Below, one piece after another: positions 46,215 through 57,237 of a DNA stretch of 64,000 nucleotides (positions are counted from its first letter, which is position 1; every line of letters begins with the position of its first letter). The stretch is from positions 310,001 to 374,000 of the forward strand of contig JAGYXB010000062.1 of NCBI GenBank assembly GCA_022495005.1, in the 5' to 3' direction. Below the pieces are notes generated by a model, which saw only the letters and a program-made list of their open reading frames with translations, was not told the origin of the DNA and made no database searches. The position numbers and the translations under genes are program-made. Source of the stretch: Rhyacophila brunnea. Taxonomy: Eukaryota; Arthropoda; Insecta; Trichoptera; Rhyacophilidae.

Positions 46215-46443
46215 GGTACTGTTCGGTTAAAGCGGATACAGCGGAAAACGTATTTTGAAAATAGCCGATAAACTGGATTATTTGTTAGTTTGGGTTAGTT
46301 TAGGTTAGGTTAGGTTAGGTTAGGTAAGGTTAGGTTAGGTAAGGTTAGGTTAGGTTTGGTTAGGTTAACCTAACAAATAATCCAGTTTATCGGCTATTTT
46401 CAAAATGCGTTTTCCGCTGTATCCGCTTTAACCGAACAGTACC
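46215..46443. mobile_element. GGTA-ended hairpin element with TTAGG-repeat loop
   Basis: Arms 46215-46288 and 46370-46443 are each 74 bases and differ at one position. Ends are GGTACTGTTCGG and its complement. Flanks GAAAATTT (46207-46214) and GAAAATAT (46444-46451) fit an 8-bp target duplication with one mismatch, as in hAT elements. The 81-base loop is almost entirely TTAGG-like (TAGGTTAGGTTAGGTTAGGT, with TTAGGTAAGG variants). High arm identity suggests recent origin or gene conversion between arms. Confidence 0.8.
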
Positions 46444-46829
46444 GAAAATATTTCTAACGATCAACATTTCATATCATATTTATAAAATCAGATATTTTCA
46501 TATTGAGCGTACCTAATTTTATTATTTTGGCTTTATAGAAAAAAACAAAAAATAATAATAGACCAGACCACACAGCTGGTTTGATTACACTTTATACATA
46601 AGAATTTGATTATCATTCTAGATATTACTTGAGTTGGTTTTTTTTGTAATGGTAATTTTATTTTATAAAATGATAATATAAATTGTATTAAATTCTTAAG
46701 ATTGATATATCAGTCGATATCTATTACACCTGTCATTACATTATCAAGCCTACAAAGATTAATCATTACATTTTCTTATGTTCTTCATTAATTAAAGTTA
46801 ATTACGAAATAACTATAATATTATTATTG

Positions 46830-47415
46830 TATTAGATATAAGATGCGAATCAATATAATTATATAATATGATTCAATGTAAGTCAATAACTGACCAAACT
46901 CCCACAGTATTATGTTATATCGCAAGGGATGTTTTTATATCAATTCTAATTAATAAGGGATACCTTTTAGAATAATTACCGATTATGGATAAGATTTATT
47001 GCGTGATTTTACAGAGTATGTATGTTCCCACAGTGTTGTGGTAAGAAGTAATAATAAATTAATTGTGATGTATATCATGGGGTCGATAGTTATGATGATT
47101 TTATGTAAAGTCTATTGATTATGGAGACGCTCCACTAATCATCGTCTGTGTGAATATATCGCAAGTACAACAAATGTATATTGAGTAACCAACCTATTAT
47201 ATATAGAGCACCTAGCCAATATAATGGGACTCTTGTTACAGATCTCATACTGTCAACTTATGTATGTTAAATACCTGTTTATACGATTATCTAATACATG
47301 AATCCAATGAAGTATTTTAATAAGATCAAATCGTTTATTACTAATTTTGGACTAATTATAGCAGCGTGATCAAACTGTGCTGTAACATTATGTACTTATT
47401 ATAGTACAATTATTA
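46830..47415 (+). repeat. Family I dispersed repeat, copy 1
   Basis: The segment aligns in order with 63290-63815 over more than 500 bases, sharing blocks such as TGACC-AA-TCCCACAGTA, TCGATAGTTATGATG/TCGATAGTTTATGATG, GGACTCTTGTT-CAGA, AAATACCTG-TT and AATTATAGCA-CGTG. No frame or terminal repeats. Its class is unknown; a non-coding part of a larger transposon is likely. Confidence 0.65.
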
Positions 47416-47419
47416 TGAG

Positions 47420-47758
47420 AATTTTTGTATATTCATTTCATTTACTTATACGTCGGTAAGGTGTATGCGACAGAAGATATTGATTCAAACAGAAATACAG
47501 TCGCACTTATAAACGATAAATCTATTTGTTGAGAGAACATTGCTAAAAAGTTACCGATAGACCCTCAGTTGTATTATTCATGCCAACGTGTTTTCATCAG
47601 CTTGGTGAATACCAGAGACCCCTCCGACGAAGGAACAAAACGCAGGTGTCAACAGCATGCTTAGCGGTCTAGATTTATCTATACTCTGTGTCTAATTAAG
47701 TGAGCCATAATAAAAAGAAATTATCTTGGCTACACATCCGTAAATGTTTATCTATAAT
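47420..47758. other. Stretch without a gene, RTE insertion flank
   Basis: No supported feature until the target duplication at 47760. Confidence 0.4.
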
Positions 47759-47772
47759 TATATATTATCCCA

Positions 47773-48447
47773 TGTAACAAAGACGAAAGTCATGTTTAAC
47801 TGCTTTGCAGGCCAAAAAGAGATCCTCATCAATGGCACTCAGCTCAAACAGGTGAAAAGCTACATCTATCTGGGACAACAAGTGTCTATAGATGGATGTA
47901 TATTTGATGAAATTGTTCGCAGAGTAAAGCTAGGCTGGAGTGCTTTTGGCCGCCTGAATAATATCTTCAAAAGTGACCTTCCACTGTGCCTAAAGCGCAA
48001 AGTGTTCAACCAGTGTGTGCTTCCCGTGATGACATATGCGTGTGAAACATGGACCCTAAGTAAAAGAGAGATCCAGAAACTTAGAGTAGCACAACGTGGT
48101 ATGGAGAGGTGCATGCTGGGCATAACGCGAAAGGACAAAAAGAGGAATGAGTGGATAAGGAAGCAGACAAGGGTTTGCGATGTAATAGAGTTTATTAAAA
48201 GCCTTAAATAGAGATGGGCTGGACACATAGCTCGAAGAAGAGACAATAGTTGGACAAATCTAGCCATCCAGTGGTATCCAAGAAGTACAAAACGTCCACA
48301 AGGTAGACCTAGAGGCCGCTGGATCGATGAAATGATAAAGTTCTGCGGAAGTACGTGGCAACGCAATTCACAGGACCGAGAGAAGTGGAAGCAACTTGAA
48401 GAGGCCTTCATCCAGCAGTGGATAGATTCAGGCTGATGATGATGATG
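47773..48447 (+). mobile_element. 5'-truncated RTE-like retrotransposon with 13-bp target duplication
   Basis: ATATATTATCCCA occurs at 47760-47772 and 48448-48460, directly bracketing the element. The frame runs from KVMFNCFAGQKEILINGTQL through VKSYIYLGQQ, SAFGRLNNIF, VLPVMTYACETWTLSKREIQ and RGMERCMLGITRKD to a stop at 48209-48211 (TAG where sister copies have TGG). It then resumes with WAGHIARRRD, GRPRGRWIDEM and WKQLEEAFIQQWIDSG, and ends TGA at 48434-48436. The 3' end is a TGATGATGATG run with no poly(A), as is characteristic of RTE elements. This is the post-RT C-terminal third only. A recent insertion, since the duplication is perfect. Confidence 0.85.
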
Positions 48448-48631
48448 ATATATTATCCCAATATAGACAGGTGTACTACTACAGGTGAGGTGGTATTAAA
48501 TAGCACCAAATAAGAAAAAAACAACATAACATTATACTTATTGATTTACTAAATATGATTATGTTTTAATCATAGTAGTAGTAGGGTAGAGTGATAAAGA
48601 ATATTATTTTCATTTTGCTATTGATTTTTTT

Positions 48632-48695
48632 TACCATGTCTGATCCTAAGATCATAATATGGGCCTCTACGGAATGGAGGTCGTATTGAGAGGGG
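48632..48695 (-). mobile_element. tRNA-derived SINE, family 1, tail fragment
   Basis: Only the 3' end is present: minus-strand CCTCCATTCCGTAGAGGCCC and ATCTTAGGATCAGACATGG. Preceded on the plus strand by a T-run. Confidence 0.6.
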
Positions 48696-48829
48696 TAAAA
48701 ACGCCTTTTGACCATTGCTAGTCATTACATAATAATAAAATTGTACCTTAACTTCGTTATTATTATTGACTTTTTTTTTAGCAAAATAGAATAATTCTTA
48801 ATCTCATATTTAATAATATAACTATTTCT

Positions 48830-49190
48830 TTTATATAACAAATAAGACACAAGATTTAAGAATGTAACATTCTATATATTTGACCATACATAATTTGAAA
48901 ACATCTCATTCATAATAATATAACCACTAGAAAAAATCTTTTTAGAAAAAAACGACACTCGACGGGACTTAAACATATAACTGCTGGATTCACGCCAGTA
49001 TGCATTTCCAATTAAGCTACGTGAATCCTACTTAATCACGACGATTTTAACTGTGGTTTTTACATGAAATGCTTATAAAATTGCGTTATAACGTTGGCTA
49101 ACGGTTTTTGTATAATAAATTAATTCCGTAATTACTAACGGCATCAAAGATTACTCCATTATCTAGTTTTTATAATGCAGTTAGACTTGC
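48830..49190 (-). mobile_element. Family C element with tRNA-like core, copy 4
   Basis: Tail arm at 48845-48950 (ACACAAGATTTAAGAATGTA, GAAAACATCTCATTC, CACTAGAAAAAATCTTTTT). Minus-strand head at 48965-49035 with CGTAGCTTAATTGGAAATGC (A box) and TTTAAGTCCCGTCGAG (B-box end). Shared core at 49030-49180. The opposite arm is truncated at TCTAGTTTTT, at the point where it should begin. Confidence 0.65.
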
Positions 49191-49224
49191 TAATAATTTT
49201 ATAACATATTTATTTTATTCGAGG

Positions 49225-49380
49225 AATAAGACACAAAATTTGAGAAAGTAACATTCTATAAAATATTGAACATACATACATAATTGGAAAAGCACACTAG
49301 CGCAAATCCAGCGGTTACAGGTTCAAGTCCCGTCAGGTTTTTTCTAGTGGGTATATGCATGATATAATTATTATATTATG
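49225..49380 (+). mobile_element. Family C element, compact copy 5
   Basis: Contains the arm AATAAGACACAAAATTTGAG and GTAACATTCTATAAAATATT, then a plus-strand head AATTGGAAAAGCACACTAGC and a near-consensus B box in ACAGGTTCAAGTCCCGTC, then TTTTTTCTAGTGGGTATATG. The core found in the other copies is missing, so the tRNA-like head lies directly between short arms. Confidence 0.65.
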
Positions 49381-49384
49381 TCCT

Positions 49385-50180
49385 TATTTATTAATAAATA
49401 TTATTTTAAGCATAATAATATTACAAAAACATTCCAACAAATAAAGTATTGTTACAAAGATGATTAATAAAATTGTATTTCCTTCTTCTTTACCAGTGAA
49501 TTATACATAATTAAAACACATAATTATACTCGCATTGACACACTACTACGAGAGTACTAACCAGACTCATGTCGAGTTGATTTAATCGCTGTACCCCAAT
49601 AGTCTATAACTCTATACCATAGATATTTTGTGTCTGTACTATGAACGATTTGAGCGTACTATAACAACATTAAAAATAATATTACACTCATATGAAATTT
49701 GTTGAGAGATACTTATTTCTAAAAGCACCCAGTAGGAATATTAAAAATCTACTCTCACAAAAAATATGATGAAATTTGTAATAAAATAATAACTCGTAAC
49801 AGATGTGTCCGATTTATTTTTCTGTAACATACTGACAGCGCAATAACATTTTTTCAATAAGCTTATGATGCGAATTTCATATGAAATATTTATGTAATAC
49901 ATATGAGATACGGCCTAGTTGAAAGAATATCGTGCAATAAAATATGTTTCTCACCAATTCATCTCAATCGCAAAACGTTTTGCTCCAAAATATCCATCAC
50001 GAACATTGACATTTCTTCGACAACATGTGATAGGCGCTTTACTGGGCACAGACGCGTCCAAAATTTTCTCGCCATAACTAAATCAGAGGAACTATCTCAA
50101 TAGTTTCTTTTATTATGTTGATATGAAAATTTTCCAAGCCGCTAAGTAAGCAACTTTATTAATAAACATATATATAGCCA
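49385..50180. other. AT-rich stretch, no gene seen
   Basis: No supported feature. Confidence 0.4.
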
Positions 50181-50187
50181 ATTTGTG

Positions 50188-52901
50188 GGTCGGGATGTGA
50201 AGTCAGATAAGGCACAAATTGTCATTTTGAGATATAGCAAAAACAAAGTTCAAAAAATTCCCCACATTCCCCTTTTCATAGTTATGTTTTTTTTATGGGT
50301 AACAAATCAAAGAACATGTAATTGGCTTTCAATTATATATCCTAGGAGTATTCTAACTACTTTGTTTCATTAAAACTTAATTGGTTAAAAAAAAGGAATT
50401 GACTTAACTGGAATTGCACAAAAAATGATTGACTTACCTTACTACGCACAAAGTAATATTGTTATTTTTTCATGTTAATCTGACTAATATTAGCAATAAA
50501 ACACACATTTTATACATAAATCTTATTGGTTTATTGAACAAAATATTATATAAATTTAAAAGTAGCATTTTTATAACTTTTTTTTACTTTAATGTTATTT
50601 AGTAGTGAAAAGGCACACAAACCTGAATATTATAAAGGTTCATCGTTATCATTAAACTTCAGTATGGATTTCTTCAATGGTATCAGGTTAAATATCACTG
50701 ACTATCTCAGATGTCTCAAGTGACTCACAAAACTCTCTATAATACGATGAAATGTATGGAAGTAAGTCTATCAAATCTTTCGTCTTGTCTCGTCTTATAT
50801 ATGAAATTTGTTAAAATGCAGTCGTCTCGTCGAGAGTTCTTTTAAATTTCACTATTCCCGGTTCGTGTTTGTTGAATTGAAGCCACTAAACATCTCTTCA
50901 AATAAACTTTTTCCCATCTGTGTCTATTTTTCTGAGTGGCAATTGTCCTTTTAATTGATCCGAGTAGTTAAAAAAATCTGCACGAGTCATTTCAGTGACT
51001 ATAAAAGGATTTTTCTTTGCAACCTCACACATTGATTTGGCCCAATCATGAGGATGCTCGATCGTCCCACTAAATGTCTTTTTTTTCTCCTCAATTATGC
51101 GATGGTCACTATCGCACTCCATATGTGTGTGGCCAGGGACTAAAAAGGGTGATCAATTTTGTTTAAAGTCTCAGAATGTTTTACTGCTATCATGCACATT
51201 ACAGCTACATGGCTATTTTTGTTTTGACCCGCACATCTATCAGAATACATGACCACATGCTTAATATTATCATGTATCCCCTTGGTTAAGTATATGAACA
51301 GGCATGAAGCAATATCGTTAGCTTCTCTATTAGCAAGAGTCTCATGGCATACATAGCAATATCCCTGGTTATTATCACAATCATGCACTGTCAAATGTCG
51401 TTTGTAAAAGGCCAGGGAACTTTGCTGCATGTCAAATGTTACAATTTGGCAAGAGGAATATTGCAAGTACTCTTTATCACAACTTTTAGCTGAATATGCA
51501 AAGTCAGCTTCGTCATGATGCTCTTTCAATTCCTCACGATTTTTATTTCTTTCTTCATCGTTGGTGGAATTCTTAATTGAGTTAAGTTTATCGCATTTTT
51601 GGCAAGTATCTTTATTTGGCCGTTTGAATGTATAAACTGTTTATGTTTGAATGTATGAATGTATAGAATGTATAAACTATTTCTGCGTATAAACGAATAT
51701 TGATGGGATTAGAGCTAAAATACTCTTCAAATATTGAGAATACATCACAGTTATTGTCAAAAAATGTGGCGGTAAATAATTTCTGACAGTCCCTTCTAGA
51801 GTAATGACTCTCATAATGATGGAATTGAGAGTATATGTGTCTTTGCTATTTGCCTATCTTCTTCGCTATCTTTGTTTGTAGAGATATCTTTCCTCTTGCA
51901 TCTTCTTGAATAAGTATACCGGAAGTAGTCGCACGTTTATTTCTTAAAACATATTCAAAAAAAATGTGACTTTCACGTAATGTTTTTAGTGTACAACCTT
52001 TACAAATTGGTTTCCGTAACAGTTCAACAGTCAAGAATTATTGAACTGTTACTTGGCGAAAATGTTGTTTTCCTGTTCGCTTTGTCTGATACGACTTTTT
52101 TTCGTATTCATAACTTCCATTATAGGTACTTGTTGTGTAACTTTTGCCAGTATTTCGTGCAACATTTTTATCATTTCTGAAAGCTTTGTATCATCCCTTA
52201 AGTTGCATGTTTGGTGATTATTACTTCTCAATCGAGAACGAGGGTAAAAGGTTAAAACATCGTTGTGATGTTGAGCATGAGGGGCGTGTTTCTTCAATGT
52301 CGGTAAATTAGACTGTAATAATTCTTGAATACTAAAATCAAGATCTTTTATGCTATCAATGAATCGTCAACATACAAGTTATTGGAGTATGTGGTTGAAC
52401 CTAGTAGCAAGATTATTTGTTTGGATATTGTGTACGTATTTTTAAATTTAAATAAATCAAATTCGATAAATTTGGTATATTTTGTATTATTTACAAATAA
52501 TACACATACTTACTTAATTATATAAGTCATAATTTATTATAATATGACTATTTTACTTACGTTCTGTTGTTATTTTTTTTTCAAAATTTCTCAAAATATC
52601 TTTATAAATACGTTAGATTCACCAAAATCAACACTGAGTAGCTATGACGTTTGAAGGTAAGCCAAATATGAGTAGTAAGGTAAGTCACACAAAATTTTGA
52701 CTTATCTGACTACTCATGTGACTTAACTGTGTACACACCCCGTAAAATAAAAAATATGTTTTGACTGAAACTGCATCTCGCAAATGGTGAGACGTACGGC
52801 TTACCTGACTACACACAACGAAAGATTTTTTTTTTTTAGTATAGTGGCATTCATATCTCATTTTTGCTGTTTTGTGACTTACCTGACTACACATCCCGAC
52901 C
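50188..52901 (-). mobile_element. 2.7-kb DNA transposon with TIRs, subterminal repeats and DDE-like transposase relic
   Basis: The left end GGTCGGGATGTGAAGTCAGA (50188) and the reverse of the right end GGTCGGGATGTGTAGTCAGG (to 52901) match over about 30 bases, continuing into TAAG-CACAAA. A motif like GACTTACCTGACTAC recurs near both ends: 50433-50447 (GACTTACCTTACTAC), 52699-52713, 52798-52812 and 52876-52890, with inverted forms around 52655-52685. On the minus strand between about 52300 and 50890 lies a broken transposase-like protein. No clear target duplication is visible. Confidence 0.75.
50890..52297 (-). pseudogene. Broken transposase-like gene (CAGQNKN family)
   Basis: Segments in order on the minus strand: an N-terminal basic/Gln-rich part (52297-52049), a CKGCTLKTLRES...VLRNKR segment (52034-51846), a DTCQKCDKL zinc-binding motif (about 51615-51590), then HHDEADFAY, IVTFDMQQSS, VVMYSDRCAGQNKN, and after a frameshift in a T-run near 51145, VPGHTHMECDSDHRIIEEKK. 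The spaced Asp of FDMQQ, Asp of YSDRC and the Asp/Glu after GHTHM look like a DDE-type catalytic set. Proteins with this layout are common as uncharacterised repeats in insect genomes (I believe the DUF7869 type). At least three breaks make it inactive. Confidence 0.65.
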
Positions 52902-52909
52902 TACGAATT

Positions 52910-53095
52910 ATTTATTTATTGTACGTATTCTTGAATATGCCAGCATTATTTGGAGTCCTAAAAGGTCCGCCCAGGCAATTACGTTTGATCGAGTCCACAA
53001 TAGATTTCTTAGATTTCTCTACTTAACTCATTTAGTGCTAACACCACGACTGGCGCGTTTGGAGACGTTGGCCATTAGATATAATTAAAGTGTTA
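52910..53095 (+). mobile_element. LINE (jockey-like) tail fragment
   Basis: The plus frame reads VRILEYASIIWSP, then FDRVHNRFLRFLYLTH and RLARLETLAIRYN. This is the familiar post-RT pattern of jockey-type LINEs (RP-x-LEY-x-S-x-x-WSP, then ERVQ-x-RF-x-R, then RL-x-x-L-x-L-x-x-L-x-x-RR). It abuts the right end of the 50-53 kb transposon, which may have inserted into it. Confidence 0.65.
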
Positions 53096-53324
53096 TGTAA
53101 ATGTGGTAATTAAAAGGTAATTAAAAGTAATTGTGTTAAGGACGTACGGATTCTTTCCTTATGATAATGATAATAAAATGAATTTTCCAACTATTTTTCT
53201 TCTGGGTATGCTATCAATGCAATCCTTGTCCACCCGAAGAGTGATTGCTCTTTTAAAGCATTCCTCTTTACTTCTTTTTGGGTTCATTTATAATCCCAAA
53301 ATATATCAAAACTATTATGGTTTG

Positions 53325-53487
53325 GTATAGGCAGGACTTAATTATTGATTTTTAAAGACTAACCGATACCATCTGTAAAATGTAGTCGTAGTTCAATAAA
53401 AATAAATACGTATGACTAACAAAGTACAATGTGCTCTATTGATGGTGGATCTTAACAGCCTACCTCCACTCTTCGTTACTGGTCTGT
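53325..53487 (-). mobile_element. Family B element, right-end fragment
   Basis: Shares ATCTTAACAGCCTACCTCCA and CTCTTCGTTACTG with the 22.25-kb end, preceded by AGTTCAATAAAAATAAATAC and GGACTTAATTATTGATT-like core sequence. Only one end is present. Confidence 0.55.
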
Positions 53488-53819
53488 AGTTATACACCTT
53501 ACAGTAAACGTAAATATATTATCGCTTGAGATTTTTTTCTGGAACTGGCAAGATACATCGAGAAAAAATAGGGAGACACGCTATTATAACCCAAAAATCT
53601 ATTACGTTAACAAATATCCGTTACAAAAAACTCTCAATCACGCTTATAACTTTTCATAAAATTTATATTATGCTACTTTATTCCTCCTCATTTTTAAGTA
53701 TTAACATTATCCTGTTTCATCATTAAATTTGTATTAGTAAAATAATTGTGATGTAATTACTAAGTATTGAGTTAATATTATAACGTTATTACAAGTATTT
53801 TGAATACTTAATTCATTTC

Positions 53820-54250
53820 GAGAACATTTCAATTTTCACCCAATTTTCACGAGCGCACCGACCGACCCTCCCGTAAAACTACCTGTAGGGCGATCCAAAG
53901 CCAGTGGCGGCGCGCGTTCCCTGCCAGTGTTAAAGTGCCTATAAACTAGTACGTGACCAGAGAGCCAATATTCCTAGCTACACACATAGACACTCAGCAA
54001 AGGGAAAGGAGAGAGTTAAAACGGTTAGCGAGAAACAAAGAAACGGGGATGGGGTCGACGAAAAAATAGCGGAAACAAAGAGGTTACCCAAATGCGCGGA
54101 CGTCGATCGGAAATTGGTACACATTGATTCCAAAGGCGTAGTCGCTGTTAAAGTAGGGCCTTCCGGTGGCGTGTCGGGACTGTTGATCTAATCTGCGATA
54201 CGCTGGACATGTTTCTTTTGAATTAGCGAAAATGACGTGGAATGATTTAA
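53820..54250. promoter_or_regulatory. GC-rich island
   Basis: About 400 bases with GC well above background, including GCGCACCGACCGACCCTCCC, GTGGCGGCGCGCGTTCCC and GGACGTCGATCGG. Neither strand has a recognisable protein. No repeat relatives in the window. Candidate 5' region or conserved non-coding DNA of a gene outside what I can see. Confidence 0.3.
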
Positions 54251-54474
54251 TGAACTCAGTCAAATAATATGTTTTTTAACATTTTTTAAATGTTTTCTTT
54301 TTATTTTATAATATTAAAATCTACCTATAGTGTGACAAATATTCACTTACAGACCTACAAACTTATCTGTAGAATGGCCAAAAATGGAACTACAAACTAC
54401 CATAGGACGCCATTTTGAAAAATGTCCAGTTACGAGTCTTTTGTAGGTCTGTACATACACTTATCTTTTTTTTT

Positions 54475-54665
54475 TTTTATAATTATTAATAACCATGTCC
54501 TTGCTTTTTTGTACAAGGTGGTTGTTAGTAATGTTTGAACAATCATAAGCACCCAGGCTTTGAGAAAAACATATAAATATTGTGTCCTCACCGGGAATCG
54601 AACGTGTCTGCCGCACAGCTACACCTAAATCAAACCTACTAGCAACGTCGATTCGATGGTGCATG
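54475..54665 (-). mobile_element. tRNA-derived SINE, family 2, copy 4 (near-consensus B box)
   Basis: Minus head TAGGTGTAGCTGTGCGGCAG (A-box region), CACGTTCGATTCCCGGTGAG (B box GTTCGATTCCC), body CTGGGTGCTTATGATTG, and a TAATAATTATAAA tail. This is the best view of the family's Pol III promoter. Confidence 0.75.
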
Positions 54666-54669
54666 TGAA

Positions 54670-56690
54670 GACCGCAGACATCTACTTAGCGATAGTCGCA
54701 CGTAACCTCTCAAAACATATATACATATTTGGATGCGGCGACTGGCTATCCGGTACAGTATTGACCAATTCGTAGGTGTGTGTGTGCGTCTTCAACTCGC
54801 AGCCCGAAACACATGCGATTTGTTCATAGCAGCAATAGATTTTTTTTTTCAAACTAAAAAGTTGCATTCGACCAATCTGCGGAGCTCCATTTGGCAACGT
54901 GTGTTTTGTGAATAACGATGACGTCATATCGACGTATTCTACACGTTGCGGTTAGATTACATTGCGTCAGATTACAGCGCGTAGATCACCATTATAACAT
55001 TGCTTAGAGGTGGAAAACAGTTGGTTACACTGATAGGATCCTTGTTGACATGTTACAAGGATGCGGAGTGTCGTACTTTCAGGCAGCATCAGGAAAAATC
55101 CCAGCTTTGACTTAATATAAATTTACTTGGATCGATACGTTAGTGGTTAGAATCGCACGCTCAACGAAAGATAACATGTTATCATTAATCAACTGCTACT
55201 TAGTCCAAGATTTTCTAGGATAATTTTAATTTTATTCAAGAATCATTATCTTATACTCTTAAATTTAGTTTTATATTCGTCATTCTTAGACTAAAAATAG
55301 TTATATTATTTAAAATACATTTTTAATATGTTTACTGTCAATTTCTGGTAGAATAAAATGGAATTAGTACTAAATATTGGGTTTAATCAATTATTGATAA
55401 AACACAATGTCTGTAATTGTCATATAAAAGAGAACGATGTGCTCTAATTTCGACTGCCCGGAATGCTATTTTGCTATATGTACCGATACCACATAAGTAA
55501 GTATACTATATGTCGGACTCAACATTGCATCAACATTTACTTAAACTAATAATTAATTGTATGTTAAGATAGTATAAAATATCGTCAATAAAATGCAAAT
55601 ATCTTTTTATTTTATTACGAATTTAAATAAACTAAATTACTGTTGATTCTATCTTCTCTATTAACAAGTTTTCCCTTTTATTTGTATATACTTCACTACG
55701 CTAAAAATGCCCTAAGCTTCTCTAGATCACTCACTCAGAACTCGTATACTTTTATCTCTTCAGTTCACCCTCGGACACGTTTGTAGGCCTTAAATTGTAT
55801 TACGAACAAATTATCTGACAGTACGATTGTTTCGACAATCATTTCCTACTCTTCTTTGGCAAATGGTGCGCCAGTGAATACCATAGACTATATTTGAAAT
55901 AGTGATTCAGGCAAAGGCTAAAAATTCTATCTGAATTTAAGTAATATAATAAATATAATAGTTTATTTTTATAAATTCATTCAAGCAAAAAATTGGATAC
56001 AGCAGCTGTCAAGCCGACAGTGTTACAGTAGACTAGTAGATACATTTAAAAATTAATACAATAACTTATAAATGTCTCAAAAACACATATTTTTGAAAAA
56101 ATCCCTGACTATAAAACTTTGGCCGGTTGGCGCGATTTGACTCCAAGTAAAAGTGACCTAATTGAGCAGTACACAAGCACTCTCGGGATGTTATCTCTCG
56201 CGCGACAAGCGCAAGCGACAACGCTATAAATCCATACCAAAATAATTACGTCATCTTGTTTTTATGCCTACAAGAATATATCTTTCCAGTATTAAATAAA
56301 CTATAGCGAGATATTAAATCTCAGGACCTGTGTGTCACGACTGAGTTGCATTCTTTATTCTAGAACTTGCGCTTATTTTATTAAACCCATTCAAAAGTGA
56401 ATTACGTCACCTAGATCATTCACTGTCAAATTAAACACGTTATATGGGTGCAGCATATTTAAGGTAATTGCGAGTAAAGCGGGGTGAGACACGCGCCTTC
56501 TGAACCAGGTCTAAATAAGATTCGAACGTCTTTCGCTTCCCATTAATCTATCAACTGAAGTACTAACAATACTTACTTGGCTAACAATGGCTACAGTTTT
56601 TTTAATTTTAATTAACTCAATAACATTACTAAAGTAGAACAAAACTAGAATTGAGATAACAAGGAGTACCGTTCTCTATGCTTTCTTATC
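54670..56690. other. Stretch without a resolved gene
   Basis: Mixed AT-rich DNA. Overlapping frames at 54682-54927 have no motif. A short block ACGATTGTTTCGACAATC at 55822-55839 with following CTACT and GCGCCAGTGAAT recurs at 58151-58215 and is a small dispersed repeat. Confidence 0.35.
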
Positions 56691-56699
56691 AATTACGAC

Positions 56700-57160
56700 T
56701 TTAACCTAGGTAGGAGACAACGTATGGTTCGTTGTTATTCAATTCTTTTCAAAGTATGGACGCTAAGCCAAGATAATACTCGTATGCCACGGAAAGTTGA
56801 AGTTTCCGAGATGTGTCTGCATAGACGTATCCTCAAAATTCTTTGAACATACTAGGTGACAATTGTTGAAGCTTTCCATTGAGTGGGAAAGGAACTAGAA
56901 ATTCTGCGTAGTATCAAAACCAGGAAACTATAATATTATCTCGGCCACATTATGAGAGTACAAAAGTGCAGCTTCCCCAACTTGTCATTCAAGGAAATAT
57001 CAATGGTAAGTGTAGCAGATAATGACGTAGCTTAAGGACCTTCGTGATTGCTAGGAGTGAAGTGTTCCGGAAGTGACTGAAGTGTTCCGGAAAAGGCAAA
57101 GATCCCCCTAACGATGGCCAACCTTCACAATAAGACGAAGAATAACACCACCAACTCAAT
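56700..57160 (+). mobile_element. LINE post-RT remnant
   Basis: Plus-strand translation pieces: TPMKVEVSEMCLHRRILKIL, then ELEILRSIKTRKL, YYLGHIMRVQKC, and a tail with KAKIPLTMANLHNK. Insect LINEs often carry EMW-x-RR-ML-I, then IK-x-RKL-x-Y-GH-IMR, then a KA-DR...MIANLR tail. The same family may have left the piece at 7040-7235. Many stops. Confidence 0.6.
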
Positions 57161-57237
57161 TAATAGATGGCTTCATGATTACCACCACAATTGTTTCAAT
57201 GTCGTTGTACTAGAGTTTTATAAATATTATTATTCTA

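Noticed and set aside
46289..46369. A true telomere end or chromosome fusion scar
   Set aside because: The TTAGG-like array is only about 80 bases, is flanked by inverted arms and a target duplication, and AT-rich DNA with repeats continues on both sides.
47866..48411. 181-codon minus-strand frame
   Set aside because: It lies wholly opposite the RTE coding region at 47773-48447, whose plus-strand product has recognisable motifs. A similar minus-strand frame appears opposite the copy at 35570-35947. Both are shadows.
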